A stretch of DNA of 36,462 nt from Chloroflexota bacterium (GCA_005879655.1 VBJK01000062.1:19532-55993); one strand, 5' to 3'. Shown: positions 19,125 through 26,735, counted from the first letter of the stretch. Notes: generated by a model from the letters alone, not told the origin. Numbers and translations: made by a program.

Positions 19125-19196
19125 TGGGCGCTACTGGGATCGAACCAGTGACCTCTTCGGTGTGAACGAAGCGCTCTCCCGCTGAGCTAAGCGCCC
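19125..19196 (-). tRNA. tRNA-Val (CAC)
   Basis: The minus strand folds as a full cloverleaf: acceptor GGGCGCT/AGCGCCC, D arm GCTC/GAGC, anticodon stem CTTCG/CGAAG with loop TTCACAC (anticodon CAC, reading GUG), a five-base variable loop, and T arm ACTGG-TTCGATC-CCAGT. The discriminator is A. The 3' CCA is not encoded (ACCT follows), so it must be added enzymatically. Confidence 0.97.
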
Positions 19197-19209
19197 TTGA
19201 ACAAGAGCA

Positions 19210-19238
19210 ACTATAGCATGAGAGAGCAGAATTGTCAA
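19210..19238 (-). promoter_or_regulatory. Promoter of tRNA-Val
   Basis: On the minus strand: consensus TTGACA (19233-19238), a 17-base spacer and TATAGT (19210-19215), starting transcription a few bases upstream of the tRNA. Near-consensus hexamers fit a strongly expressed RNA gene. Confidence 0.8.
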
Positions 19239-19307
19239 GCATTTTTCTGAGCAACTGAGCAATGGGTGCACGTCTTTTTTGCATGGAGGTGAGGAGTACC
19301 ATATCCC

Positions 19308-19417
19308 GTAGCTGCGCAATTTATTGCGCAGGAGGCACATATTTAAAGAGAAGCGGGTGCAATAATTGCGCAGCTACAAGTTTTTTTGCGGCATGGCACA
19401 ATAAATTGCGCAACTAC
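19308..19417. repeat. Three copies of a TGCGCAA motif upstream of the 19498 gene
   Basis: Copy 1 (19308-19330) holds the perfect dyad TGCGCAATTTATTGCGCA (19313-19330; arms of 7, spacer of 4) preceded by gtagc. Copy 2 (19358-19377, aataattgcgcagctac) and copy 3 (19397-19417, aataaattgcgcaactac) are the reverse complement of copy 1's left part with small changes. Spacings are about 40-50 bases. A second short repeat, tttttttgcggcatgg/cttttttgcatgg, also flanks them. This looks like a set of operator sites for an unknown regulator, or a decayed repeat element. Confidence 0.5.
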
Positions 19418-19497
19418 GATCTTTATATGCATGGATGCCCCTTCCTCTATGATATACTAAGAGCGAGAAATAGTCGTTCTATGCAGGAGATCTTAAT

Positions 19498-19896
19498 ATG
19501 CAAGAGAAATCCGTGGCCTCCAGTACGGTGGAGGAACCATCTCCCACGAAAGCAAATACCTCAGAGGTATCAGTAGCACAGCCTACTAGTGAAGGGAAAC
19601 AGGCATATGGTACTGCTAAAACCGAGAATTTACGCGATTCCGGTTTATGGCGTATGTTATTACCGACTGTGGTCATTCTCAGTTGTTTAGCACTGCTTGC
19701 TATTCCATTGATTATCTTATTCCCCCTTCTTTACCAATCATTCAATCCAAATCTTCCCACGGGGCCAGGTCCCCATGGTGTCCATCTCACGTGGCTATGG
19801 ATTGTCATGATTGTGATCGAAGTCACCGTAGCAACGGTCATTATCCGTGGGCTAGTCAGAATATTTATGACCCAGGCAGGAAACTATAGCCGCTAA
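19498..19896 (+). CDS. Two-helix membrane protein of unknown function
   Basis: A 132-residue protein with AGGAG ten bases before the ATG. The first ~55 residues are polar and Ser/Thr/Glu-rich, probably disordered. Two membrane helices follow (LLPTVVILSCLALLAIPLII and WLWIVMIVIEVTVATVIIRG), joined by a Pro/Gly-rich loop (NPNLPTGPGPHG). No enzyme motif is seen. The TGCGCAA palindromes upstream suggest specific regulation. A TATACT at about 19452 could be the -10, but no good -35 is visible. Confidence 0.65.
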   Translation: MQEKSVASSTVEEPSPTKANTSEVSVAQPTSEGKQAYGTAKTENLRDSGLWRMLLPTVVILSCLALLAIPLIILFPLLYQSFNPNLPTGPGPHGVHLTWLWIVMIVIEVTVATVIIRGLVRIFMTQAGNYSR

Positions 19897-19912
19897 CTCG
19901 CTAGTGCGGAAT

Positions 19913-19983
19913 CCCAAAATCTTTTGGGGGATGGGAAAATTTGGGGACACCCCAAAACCCCGCCAGGGGGCGAAGCCCCCTGG
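19913..19983 (+). repeat. Triple-hairpin REP-like element / terminator
   Basis: Three perfect hairpins in a row, 17 bases after the 19896 stop: CCCAAAA-TC-TTTTGGG (19913-19928), TTTGGGG-ACA-CCCCAAA (19940-19956) and CCAGGGGGC-GAA-GCCCCCTGG (19963-19983). The G/C-rich last hairpin with a GAA loop resembles interspersed REP-type repeats seen in large soil-bacterial genomes. Only one copy occurs in this window, so repeat status is inferred. It can also act as a terminator. Confidence 0.5.
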
Positions 19984-20447
19984 ACTCCCCCGCTTAGTGA
20001 GTCATACAAAGAAAAGTAGCAATCTACAGCGATTTTCCTTTCGAGAAAGTTCCATAACACGCTCTCCTTTTACCGCCAAATAAGCCCCCCCACAGGGCTT
20101 TTAAGGGTGCGTTTTAAAGACCTGCATATTAAAAATTTGTTAATATTTATAGTCACGACAATTAGTAATGAAAGTTGCAGGTAAGGCATCATAGTGGGTA
20201 TAAGGAGTATCGCATGGTCTCTCTGTTGAGGAGTTAAATAAATATCACAAATAAGTAATAATGGTGATTGTTAGCTCAGACCCTTTGAAAAAGTGATTTT
20301 CTGTGTTATACAATATATACGGTATTCTTGCATCGTCTCCCTATTGAACTTCTGCAAGATACCGGTTCAAACACCACGCTCTCTAGCATTATGGTGTTTT
20401 CGTATTATGTTTTCTATATGAAAAGCGAGAAAAAGGAGTAACTAGCT
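19984..20447 (+). promoter_or_regulatory. Leader region of the HTH gene: promoter and dyads
   Basis: A likely promoter is TTGAAA (20285-20290), an 18-base spacer and TACAAT (20309-20314). The ~125-base leader then has an inverted repeat TTGAAC (20344-20349)/GTTCAA (20365-20370) and a hairpin AACACCA (20369-20375)/TGGTGTT (20392-20398) followed by TT. The hairpin looks like an attenuator, and the dyad could bind the HTH product. The rest of the gap (19984-20280) holds nothing I can name. Confidence 0.4.
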
Positions 20448-20633
20448 ATGAGTGACCTGCTAACCATATCGGAAGTAGCACATATTCTGCGTGTCGATAG
20501 CACTACAGTACGTCGTTGGGTAAAACAAGGTGCGTTAGAAGCAGTTGTCTTGCCCCACGTCAATGAGAGACAAGCCTATCGCATTAAACGCGAAACCTTA
20601 AATAAGGTGCTTGGCGCTGCCGCTCCTCAATAG
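20448..20633 (+). CDS. Excisionase-type helix-turn-helix protein
   Basis: A 61-residue protein made of one winged HTH of the excisionase/MerR-like family (HTH_17): LLTISEVAHILRVDSTTVRR, then WVKQGALEAVVL and YRIKRETLNKVLG. AAAGGAG sits a few bases before the ATG. Such small proteins are DNA-bending factors of mobile elements or stand-alone regulators. No integrase is nearby, so a link to excision is not supported. It is convergent with lanM and might regulate it, but only proximity suggests this. Confidence 0.8.
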   Translation: MSDLLTISEVAHILRVDSTTVRRWVKQGALEAVVLPHVNERQAYRIKRETLNKVLGAAAPQ

Positions 20634-20748
20634 ACTGACGTTTAGGCAGGCAACTTCTGCTGTAGAAAGCACTCGTCAGAGCAGACCCCGATTGGCAAGT
20701 CATCAAAAGCAGCCCACAGTGAGGAGGGCAACGAGCAAGGTGCCAATT

Positions 20749-20794
20749 AGACAGCGATAAGAGCATCCGTTATGTGTTGCTCTTATCGCTGTCT
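20749..20794. terminator. Bidirectional terminator between the HTH gene and lanM
   Basis: A perfect 17-bp stem (AGACAGCGATAAGAGCA at 20749-20765 with its complement at 20778-20794) and a 12-base loop, placed between the two convergent genes. No U-tract follows on either side, so termination is inferred from position and stem strength. Confidence 0.6.
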
Positions 20795-20844
20795 GATGCA
20801 GACCGCATTGATATGCAGAGCGCAGTATCAATCAATGTTTTCAA

Positions 20845-23800
20845 TCAGTAGGCTGGTGGCTCTAGTAGTAGAACTGATGGCACACGATCAGGGGCAAGCA
20901 GACGTAACAACATATAACCCGTACCGGCCAGTCCGATCATCAGGCCCGGTGTTTCTACACCCTGGGGAGCACCACTGAGCCAGCCATAGTCATCCATGCT
21001 ATTCAGTAGCATTGGTACCATACGCTTGAGAGCTTCTTGATAAGGGGCGTGATCCATCAATTGAGTAGCCGTGAGCAGGGTATCCAGATTGCCCATATCT
21101 CCATGACAGAGGCCATGATTCGAGCCAAAGCCACTGGCTAACGTGGTCTCAAGAGCTGACGCTATTTCGTCAAGCACCATCTCATCAATTTTCAATCCCC
21201 CCAAACGGGCAAGGCCAATACCGGGTGCGCCATGACACCAGGCAACCATATAAGAATAGCTATGCTCATCGTTTGGTTGTGCGCTGAGCAATGCCTTTGT
21301 TTTGCTGTCGCTGTACATTTTGCGTAGATCGGGCCAATTACGCTGTTGCACAGAGAACAGGCTCCGCTCGTATGCTATTGCTGCCAATGCTGTCTCCCTG
21401 AAACGCTCTTGCCCGCTGACCGCGAAGAGCCTCAAAAGATTCAACGCGATCCCTGCATTGCCATGAGCCAGGCCCGTCAATGGTACATCTTCACCCGGCA
21501 AGCGCCAGCCGAGACCGGTCGGCATGGTTGTTGCAGACACGATGAGGTGATCACCACAGCGTAAGGCGGCCTCGAGTACTAGATCCGAGGGTGTGACACT
21601 ATACAAACTGAGAAGAGTTGCGATACAGCCTGCTGCTCCAGCAATAATATCGTAGTACTGGTCCTGTTCAATATGATCTAGAAGGGACACCACCAACTCC
21701 TCTGCCTCTCGATACAAGGGACTATCCTGCCACAATGTACCGAGGTGAGAAAGAGTATAGATAAGCCCTACTGCCCCGGTGTTAAAGGCACCGATGGTCT
21801 TTGACCTATTTTTCTGATTCATGATTCGATAACGGGCAGTCTTCAATGCGAGTCGTGCCAGAGTAGTATAGCGCTCATTGCCAGTCACATAACCCAGATA
21901 GCCAAGGAAAAACGCTATACCAGTCGTGCCGTTATAAAGATCGGCTCCTGTGGACGCAAGGTGCCACCCTCGCTGATTCGCTGGAGTAAGGTTTAGCCAA
22001 CCTACTGTTTCATCTGTATAAATGGCCAATGCTTGTAGATGCTCACCAATAGCCTGTGCCATCGCCAGAAGCCGTTCATTGCTCATGCCCTTTTGAGAAG
22101 GTTTGAACGAGGGGATTAATGCTGTGCGTCCATCAACCTCTAGCGTCATGCTGGTGAATGAGGCTCGAATGATCCAGATTTGTTTCGTGAGATCCTGCTC
22201 ATTGAGGCTCAGCAAGCGTTCTTTGACAATATCGAGACCCGATCTTTCAAAAAAATCTGGGAGACACTCTCCGCGAGAGGTAAAAAGATCCAGACTGGCA
22301 GGCGTAGTAGCGAACAGGGGAATATCGCTATTGTGTAGATCAGTTTGCTCGGCAGGGATCACACGAGCCAGGTATGGTGCATGTTCTACAGCAACCCACA
22401 AACGATCAAAGAGTTGGTCACGATCCAGCGCATCACGTAATACGTTAGGATGCCTCCCATCGTTAAGTAACATAGCATAGAGTTTTGATGGCCGTAAGAG
22501 ACAACGAATTTCGTCGAGAGCAAAAGAGGGCAATATCTCATTAACAAGCTGATCTCTATGCTGCATAAGTAGACGATATGCTAACGTGAAACCTTCTATA
22601 ATATGACCACTATATGATAGTACATCAACATCTTGATCAGGTAACTCAGGTCGATTATTCAGTGATGAAATCTCGATACGCTCACGACTCAAACGCATTT
22701 GATCAGTCCCGACCTCTCGCAAAAGGGAGACAGCAATAGGCATTAATTGCCCCGCATGACCACCAAGACCGCTTATATCGATGCCTGCTGCCTCGTCATT
22801 GGACCAGAGCCGCAGCGGTAATAAGCCAACTCGTAAGACAGAGTGACCGATAGTTTTGGCAGCAGGATACTCATGTTGTATGGTTGCTGGTAATTTTAGC
22901 GATGGCTGCAAGAGTGTTTCTAGATCGATCAACAGCGGATGCTCACCTGCTGCAATCAAATTCTCTGCATGGAAATCGGATGCTTCCAGTGTGTAGAGTA
23001 AGGCAAGGTAGCCCCCCTGTCGTAGATAAAACCGTTCAATCTGCTCATGTGAAGCGCAAGGAGCTTTTTCTACAAATTCTACCCAGCCATATGACCCCTT
23101 ATCGAGCACGATCATGGTGCGAAAAGCGGGCTGATAGCCCCACTCGTTCATGTGTGTCAGCAGCGCTTGAAAATGCACATCGGTAGCCATTGGCCTTGGC
23201 TTATAGACCAAACGGAAGCCGGAACTCCAGGTGAGCACTGCCACGGTGCGCCCCCCTCGATGGGGATCTCCCAGGCCCACTTGCACCTTTGTTACTACGC
23301 CTGGATTGTTCCCAGAAAGGAAGGTAGTACGTATCTCTTCCCAGTCGCTACACAGCCGAGTCAGCAGTTCCAGTTGACACAGCTCCCAGCGCTCGACGGT
23401 CTCTACAAGTTGGCGAGCCAGTACCGTATACTCTTGGAAAAATGGCCATAGACCTTCCGGCTGGGCAATTTGCTGTAAAAAGTACAAAAATCGCTCTTCT
23501 GATGTTTCACCTTGTAAGCGTCCCTGTATACGAGAAACGTTTAGTTCAAGTGTTAACGTTTTGATAGATTGTTGAAGGACATGCTCTAGGAGGTGCGTAA
23601 ACAGGAGATCCACAATAGTTTGTGGATCAAAAGGAACCACTGCTGTTGCAGGAACTAGTGCAGCGATACCAGCCATCAACCGTGCTAGACCCTGTTTCAA
23701 GAGTGGCGCAAATGGTTGTAGAAAAGCAACAGAGATGTTATCTGCTGCTGGCAGGACAACATCAGAAGTGGCATGATCGCCTGCAAACGCCGTGATCAAA

Positions 23801-24126
23801 CGTTGTAACCATGAGGGAGGCGTTGGAGTGCGTGCTTGCCATGCCTCTACAGGCTCAACTAACACAGCGAAAAGATCGTCCTCGGTGAGTCCTACTTGCG
23901 CTAATTTCTGAGCAAAGTATGTCTCCTTAGAGAAGGGATTTTGCTCTTTCCAGGTCTGCAACCGCTGTCTTGCCTGCTCATGATCTGCAAGATCGGCTGT
24001 CAGTTTCTCTTCGTGGTGATCACGTAGAGAGGAGATGCGTTCGGTAAGCGTCATTGCGCTATACCATTGTGCGCTCGTGGCGAGCTTATCTCTATGAGCA
24101 GGTGATGCTGCTACAACTTCTTTCAT
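20845..24126 (-). CDS. lanM: Class II lanthipeptide synthetase LanM
   Basis: A 1093-residue bifunctional enzyme that dehydrates Ser/Thr and closes (methyl)lanthionine rings. The N-terminal two-thirds is the DUF4135 kinase-like dehydratase: VYKPRPM (phosphate handling), ASDFHAENLIAAGEHPLLID, then LETLL. The C-terminal LanC-like cyclase has zinc ligands C964 in WCHGAPG and C1007-H1008 in GLCHGDMGN; the 43-residue spacing fits LanC domains. The start is ATG 24126, with GGAGAAAG six bases upstream. An open extension to 24261 runs back through the conserved hairpin element and is not coding. It is the last gene of the locus, downstream of precursor A1, and probably modifies all five precursors. 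Confidence 0.94.
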   Translation of the reverse strand: MKEVVAASPAHRDKLATSAQWYSAMTLTERISSLRDHHEEKLTADLADHEQARQRLQTWKEQNPFSKETYFAQKLAQVGLTEDDLFAVLVEPVEAWQARTPTPPSWLQRLITAFAGDHATSDVVLPAADNISVAFLQPFAPLLKQGLARLMAGIAALVPATAVVPFDPQTIVDLLFTHLLEHVLQQSIKTLTLELNVSRIQGRLQGETSEERFLYFLQQIAQPEGLWPFFQEYTVLARQLVETVERWELCQLELLTRLCSDWEEIRTTFLSGNNPGVVTKVQVGLGDPHRGGRTVAVLTWSSGFRLVYKPRPMATDVHFQALLTHMNEWGYQPAFRTMIVLDKGSYGWVEFVEKAPCASHEQIERFYLRQGGYLALLYTLEASDFHAENLIAAGEHPLLIDLETLLQPSLKLPATIQHEYPAAKTIGHSVLRVGLLPLRLWSNDEAAGIDISGLGGHAGQLMPIAVSLLREVGTDQMRLSRERIEISSLNNRPELPDQDVDVLSYSGHIIEGFTLAYRLLMQHRDQLVNEILPSFALDEIRCLLRPSKLYAMLLNDGRHPNVLRDALDRDQLFDRLWVAVEHAPYLARVIPAEQTDLHNSDIPLFATTPASLDLFTSRGECLPDFFERSGLDIVKERLLSLNEQDLTKQIWIIRASFTSMTLEVDGRTALIPSFKPSQKGMSNERLLAMAQAIGEHLQALAIYTDETVGWLNLTPANQRGWHLASTGADLYNGTTGIAFFLGYLGYVTGNERYTTLARLALKTARYRIMNQKNRSKTIGAFNTGAVGLIYTLSHLGTLWQDSPLYREAEELVVSLLDHIEQDQYYDIIAGAAGCIATLLSLYSVTPSDLVLEAALRCGDHLIVSATTMPTGLGWRLPGEDVPLTGLAHGNAGIALNLLRLFAVSGQERFRETALAAIAYERSLFSVQQRNWPDLRKMYSDSKTKALLSAQPNDEHSYSYMVAWCHGAPGIGLARLGGLKIDEMVLDEIASALETTLASGFGSNHGLCHGDMGNLDTLLTATQLMDHAPYQEALKRMVPMLLNSMDDYGWLSGAPQGVETPGLMIGLAGTGYMLLRLLAPDRVPSVLLLEPPAY

Positions 24127-24202
24127 TATCTTTCTCCACAATACAACTTTATGCCCTACAGTCATAGCTTTTGGTGATGCTAGCAGAATGCTAGTCACAT
24201 GA

Positions 24203-24300
24203 CAGGAAAGAAGAGGAAAAATCGTAGAGGACCAGGATACCATTGCATTCTGACCCTCCACCCAAGGAGTTAATCGATTTCCGTATAGCCTGTTCGATTA
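24203..24300 (-). repeat. Hairpin element, copy 1 (between lanA1 and lanM)
   Basis: Copy of a ~90-bp element found 3' of lanA1, lanA4 and lanA5. The hairpin (24224-24261; arms of 17, loop of 4, with G-U pairs and one mismatch) is followed on the minus strand by a pyrimidine-rich tract (TTTTTCCTCTTCTTTCC-like). A conserved block between it and the lanA stop includes ctgttcgattatccccca. It may act as a partial terminator or RNA-processing site that keeps LanM below precursor levels. Confidence 0.6.
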
Positions 24301-24573
24301 TCCCCCAGTAGTCATAGTGGGATTATTCAAACAGTTTCCCACAAATGACAAGCAGATGCCGAAACCCACTCCTGTCATATTGGTCTCGCGCTCCTCGCGC
24401 TCACAACATTCTTGCTCCTGCTCCTGCCTCCAGCCACCCTGAATAGCTTGAAGATCAGCATCAGTGAGTTCAAAATCGCCAGCAGGGCACGCTGGAAGCG
24501 TTGCCAGCTCCTCGCAGCTCAAGCTGTGGCGATACAGCGCATCTTTCCAGGCACGTACAACATCGAATTTCAT
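24298..24573 (-). CDS. lanA1: Lanthipeptide precursor A1
   Basis: A 91-residue precursor with a mersacidin/lichenicidin-type leader: MKFDVVRAWKDALYRHSLS, then the ELTDADLQAIQGG cleavage motif used by C39 proteases. After GG come an acidic Cys-containing stretch (WRQEQEQECCEREERE) and a hydrophobic C-terminal part beginning TNMTGVGFGICLSFVGNC and ending in Thr/Gly. The conserved TN-x-T ... C-x-S-F-x-G-x-C block holds Ser/Thr and Cys suited to thioether rings. ATG 24573 is favoured by AAAGGAA upstream and by the start shared with the other precursors; an open extension to 24660 is upstream leader DNA. The leader itself contains two Cys (SCEEL, PACPAG). Confidence 0.9.
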   Translation of the reverse strand: MKFDVVRAWKDALYRHSLSCEELATLPACPAGDFELTDADLQAIQGGWRQEQEQECCEREERETNMTGVGFGICLSFVGNCLNNPTMTTGG

Positions 24574-24702
24574 ACAGTGAAATTCCTTTCTTGTTTCAAA
24601 AAAGCATTTTTCTGGTATCATGTCAATCGTACAAGCTTCTTCTTGTTCAGGATCATTCATGATCTAAAGCAAATTAAATACACCAGTAAGGGATTTATAC
24701 AA

Positions 24703-24981
24703 TTAGGCTGGTGTCACCGTTATTGCGGAAACACCATTACCGCAAGATCCCCCAAATGAAATGCAGCCAAGAGCACCCACTCCTGTCATGTTGGTCCTCT
24801 CGCACTCCTCGCGCTCACAGCATTCGTGCTCCAGCCCCCAGCTACCCTGAACAGCTTGAAGATCAGCGTCAGAGAGTTCAAAATCGCCAGCAGGGCATGC
24901 TGGAAGCGTTGCCAGCTCCTCACTGCTCAAGCTGTGGCGATACAGCGCATCTTTCCAGGCGCGTATGACATCCAATTTCAT
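24703..24981 (-). CDS. lanA2: Lanthipeptide precursor A2
   Basis: A 92-residue precursor with the same leader type (MKLDVIRAWKDALYRHSLSS ... ELSDADLQAVQGS). The cleavage site is GS rather than GG, still acceptable to many C39 peptidases. The acidic Cys stretch is WGLEHECCEREECER. The core begins TNMTGVGALGCISFGGSC and has a long Thr/Val tail (AITVTPA). The start is ATG 24981 with AAAGGAAA upstream. It lies about 130 bases upstream of lanA1, with the same upstream and downstream DNA, so it is a tandem duplicate of that gene. Confidence 0.9.
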   Translation of the reverse strand: MKLDVIRAWKDALYRHSLSSEELATLPACPAGDFELSDADLQAVQGSWGLEHECCEREECERTNMTGVGALGCISFGGSCGNGVSAITVTPA

Positions 24982-25237
24982 AAAGTGAATTTCCTTTCTT
25001 GTTTCAAACAAACGTTTTTATAGTATCAGGTCAATCGTGCAAGCTTCTTCAATACCACTTTGCGCCCTACAGGAAGAGCTTAAGGAACTTGGCATTGAGC
25101 AACTCAAAGTATGTAAGAGTCGTTCTGCCAAGAACCTCAAGACTCTCATCTATATCATTATGTATGTGTTCTGAATCGAGTTTGATCCATCAGTAAGGGA
25201 CTTCTACAAAATTGGTTTCTGCCCTCGTTAGATACCA

Positions 25238-25513
25238 TTAAAAACAGGATTCCATAAACGAAAAGAAGGCAAAACGACCGCATCTTGTACGGTTGGTCTC
25301 GCAGTGCTCGCAGTGCTCGCAGCGCTCGCACGGCGAGCACTGCGAGCACTCACCACCTTCATCCTGATCACAGCCACCCTGAACGGCTTCAAGATCAGCA
25401 TCTGTCAGTTCAAATCCGCCAACAGGGCAGGCTGAAAGCGTTGCCTGCTCCTCGCAGCTCAAGCTGTGGCGATACATCGCATCTTTCCAGACGCGTACAA
25501 CATCGAATGTCAT
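25238..25513 (-). CDS. lanA3: Lanthipeptide precursor A3 with CxxC ladder
   Basis: A 91-residue precursor: leader MTFDVVRVWKDAMYRHSLSC ... ELTDADLEAVQGG. Here the stretch after GG is not EREE-like but a ladder of six Cys, each three residues apart (CSQCSPCERCEHCEHC), preceded by ECS-type acidic residues. The TN motif follows (TNRTRCGRFAFFSFMESCF); the first conserved core Cys is replaced by Phe and one Cys moves forward, and there is almost no tail. The ladder is encoded by gctcgcagt-like repeats that fold into an 18-bp hairpin. This is the most divergent precursor and may give a different product. Confidence 0.85.
   Translation of the reverse strand: MTFDVVRVWKDAMYRHSLSCEEQATLSACPVGGFELTDADLEAVQGGCDQDEGGECSQCSPCERCEHCEHCETNRTRCGRFAFFSFMESCF
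25312..25350. repeat. 18-bp hairpin inside lanA3
   Basis: Within the CxxC-coding part, 25312-25329 and 25333-25350 are complementary over 18 bp (one wobble on the transcript strand) with a three-base loop. It arises from direct repeats of a nine-base unit (gctcgcagt) meeting inverted copies. It could slow ribosomes or reflect slippage-driven expansion. Confidence 0.7.
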
Positions 25514-25616
25514 CAGGTGAATTTCCTTTCTTATTTCAAACAAACGTTTTGATGGTATCAGGCCAATCGCGCAAGTTTCTTATTGTCCAGGAGAGTTCCT
25601 GTTATCTTTGCTTTAG

Positions 25617-25725
25617 AGGAAAGAAGAGGAAAGAACGTAGAGGACCAGGATGCTATTGCATCCTGACCCTCCACCTAAAGGGTTAATCGATTTCTGTATA
25701 GCCTGCTCGATTATCCCCCAGTCAC
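25617..25725 (-). repeat. Hairpin element, copy 2 (3' of lanA4)
   Basis: Second copy of the ~90-bp element. The hairpin at 25637-25674 has 17 pairs allowing three G-U pairs and no mismatch on the minus strand (gtggagggtcaggatgc, loop aata), the best-preserved of the three. A pyrimidine-rich tract follows. It separates lanA4 from lanA3. Confidence 0.6.
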
Positions 25726-25734
25726 ATGAGTGAG

Positions 25735-26076
25735 TTACAACACGGTGAGCAAGTGACGGGCGGAGGCGGAGCTTGATCCGTCTCCGTTTCCATGGTCTTG
25801 TTGTGCAGCCGCAGCCGCAGGAGTTTGGGTACAGGCACCCGCAAATGAAAAGCAGGCATTATTACCGAAGGCTGCTGTAATGTTGGTCTGCTCGCGCTCC
25901 TCGCGCTCACAACAACATTCGCGCTGCTGCTCCCAGCCACCCTGAACGGCTTCAAGATCAGCGTCAGTGAGTTCAAAATCGCCAGCAGGGCACGCTGGAA
26001 GTGTTGTCAGCTCTTCGCAGCTCAAGCTCTTGCGATACAGCGCATCTTTCCAGGCACGTACGACATCAAATTTCAT
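25735..26076 (-). CDS. lanA4: Lanthipeptide precursor A4
   Basis: A 113-residue precursor: leader MKFDVVRAWKDALYRKSLSC ... ELTDADLEAVQGG, acidic Cys stretch WEQQRECCCEREEREQ, and core beginning TNITAAFGNNACFSFAGACT. A long C-terminal tail rich in Ala, Gln, Gly and Ser follows (PAAAAAQQDHGNGDG, then SSSASARHLLTVL) and is unlike a typical lantibiotic core. It is nearly identical to lanA5 up to this tail; the tails differ by triplet (GCN/CAG-like) slippage. The start is ATG 26076, with AAAGGAA upstream and its own promoter ~175 bases further up. Confidence 0.88.
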   Translation of the reverse strand: MKFDVVRAWKDALYRKSLSCEELTTLPACPAGDFELTDADLEAVQGGWEQQRECCCEREEREQTNITAAFGNNACFSFAGACTQTPAAAAAQQDHGNGDGSSSASARHLLTVL

Positions 26077-26251
26077 AGATGAAATTCCTTTCTTGTTTCA
26101 AACAAACATTTTGATGGTGTCAGGTCAATCGCGCAAGCTTCTTATTGTCCAGGATAGATCCTGTTATCTTCGCTTTAGAGAATGGAAGCTGAAATACTAA
26201 CTGCTTTCCTGAATTTCTCTACTTAGCACTTTCAACCGGACTACTGAATTT

Positions 26252-26280
26252 ATTATACTCGTATCCAATTATATTGACAA
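26252..26280 (-). promoter_or_regulatory. Promoter of the lanA4-lanM segment
   Basis: On the minus strand: TTGTCA (26275-26280), a 17-base spacer and a perfect TATAAT (26252-26257). It is a duplicate of the lanA5 promoter, with the same ~175-base leader downstream, including the conserved stretch around caggtcaatcgcgcaagctt. Confidence 0.75.
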
Positions 26281-26311
26281 AAGTGTATTATATGTAACTA
26301 TGTACTTTTTT

Positions 26312-26735
26312 TCATATAATGAGATCGTTGAAGGTGATATTGTGGTGTGCTTTTCCCAGAGCCGGTTCATCCCACGATAGCCACCTTCTGATCACCAGCA
26401 ATGGCCAGATGAATATCTTTTTAGGACTTTGGGAGTCTCTGACGCATATTGAAAATTGACATGGACAAGCCGAATATGCTTGGTCAAGCGTGGGGGTGTA
26501 GTAACTACCTGCGTATTCTGCTTGGTTTCCGCGCCCATGACATCTGTAAGACGTGCAAAGTGAGCCTGAACAACTTGTAATTGTTGTCCGCTGACAACAA
26601 GTGAAGAAAGGTCTGAGGCTCTGCACCAGTCGCCTTATCTTTCTCCACAATACAACTTTATGCCCTACAGTCACAGCTTTTGGTGGTGCTAGCAAAGTAC
26701 TAGTAACGTTTACAGGAAAGAAGAGAAAAGAATGT
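26312..26735 (-). pseudogene. Fossil of a duplicated lanM-start/lanT junction
   Basis: Not a gene of its own. Positions 26636 to about 26730 repeat the DNA upstream of and up to the lanM start (24127 onward), including GGAGAAAGATAA, but the ATG context is lost. Positions ~26320-26606 repeat the inside of lanT (ATPase and linker region, around 27987-28252, plus a piece near 27816-27840), with a ~140-base internal deletion and small indels. The open frame read through it (127 codons) is nonsense. It records a tandem duplication in which a second lanM and lanT were deleted between lanA5 and lanA4. Confidence 0.85.

Noticed and set aside
18928..19302. A 124-codon minus-strand open frame
   Set aside because: It runs through the tRNA-Val gene and its promoter and has no protein-like composition.
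20448..20633. Evidence for an integrated phage or plasmid
   Set aside because: A single excisionase-type HTH protein without integrase, att-like duplications at the tRNA or structural genes is not enough. The tRNA-Val 3' end shows no repeat nearby.
24127..24261. LanM starting at 24261 with 45 extra residues
   Set aside because: The extension is the repeated hairpin element and flank found in two other non-coding places, and the ATG at 24126 has its own ribosome binding site.
25297..25350. CRISPR-like or tandem repeat array
   Set aside because: The repeats are nine-base coding units inside lanA3 with no spacers and no cas genes.
26312..26695. A 127-codon open frame as a further gene
   Set aside because: It is a frame through degraded copies of lanT and lanM-flank DNA, read in a nonsense frame, without a ribosome binding site.
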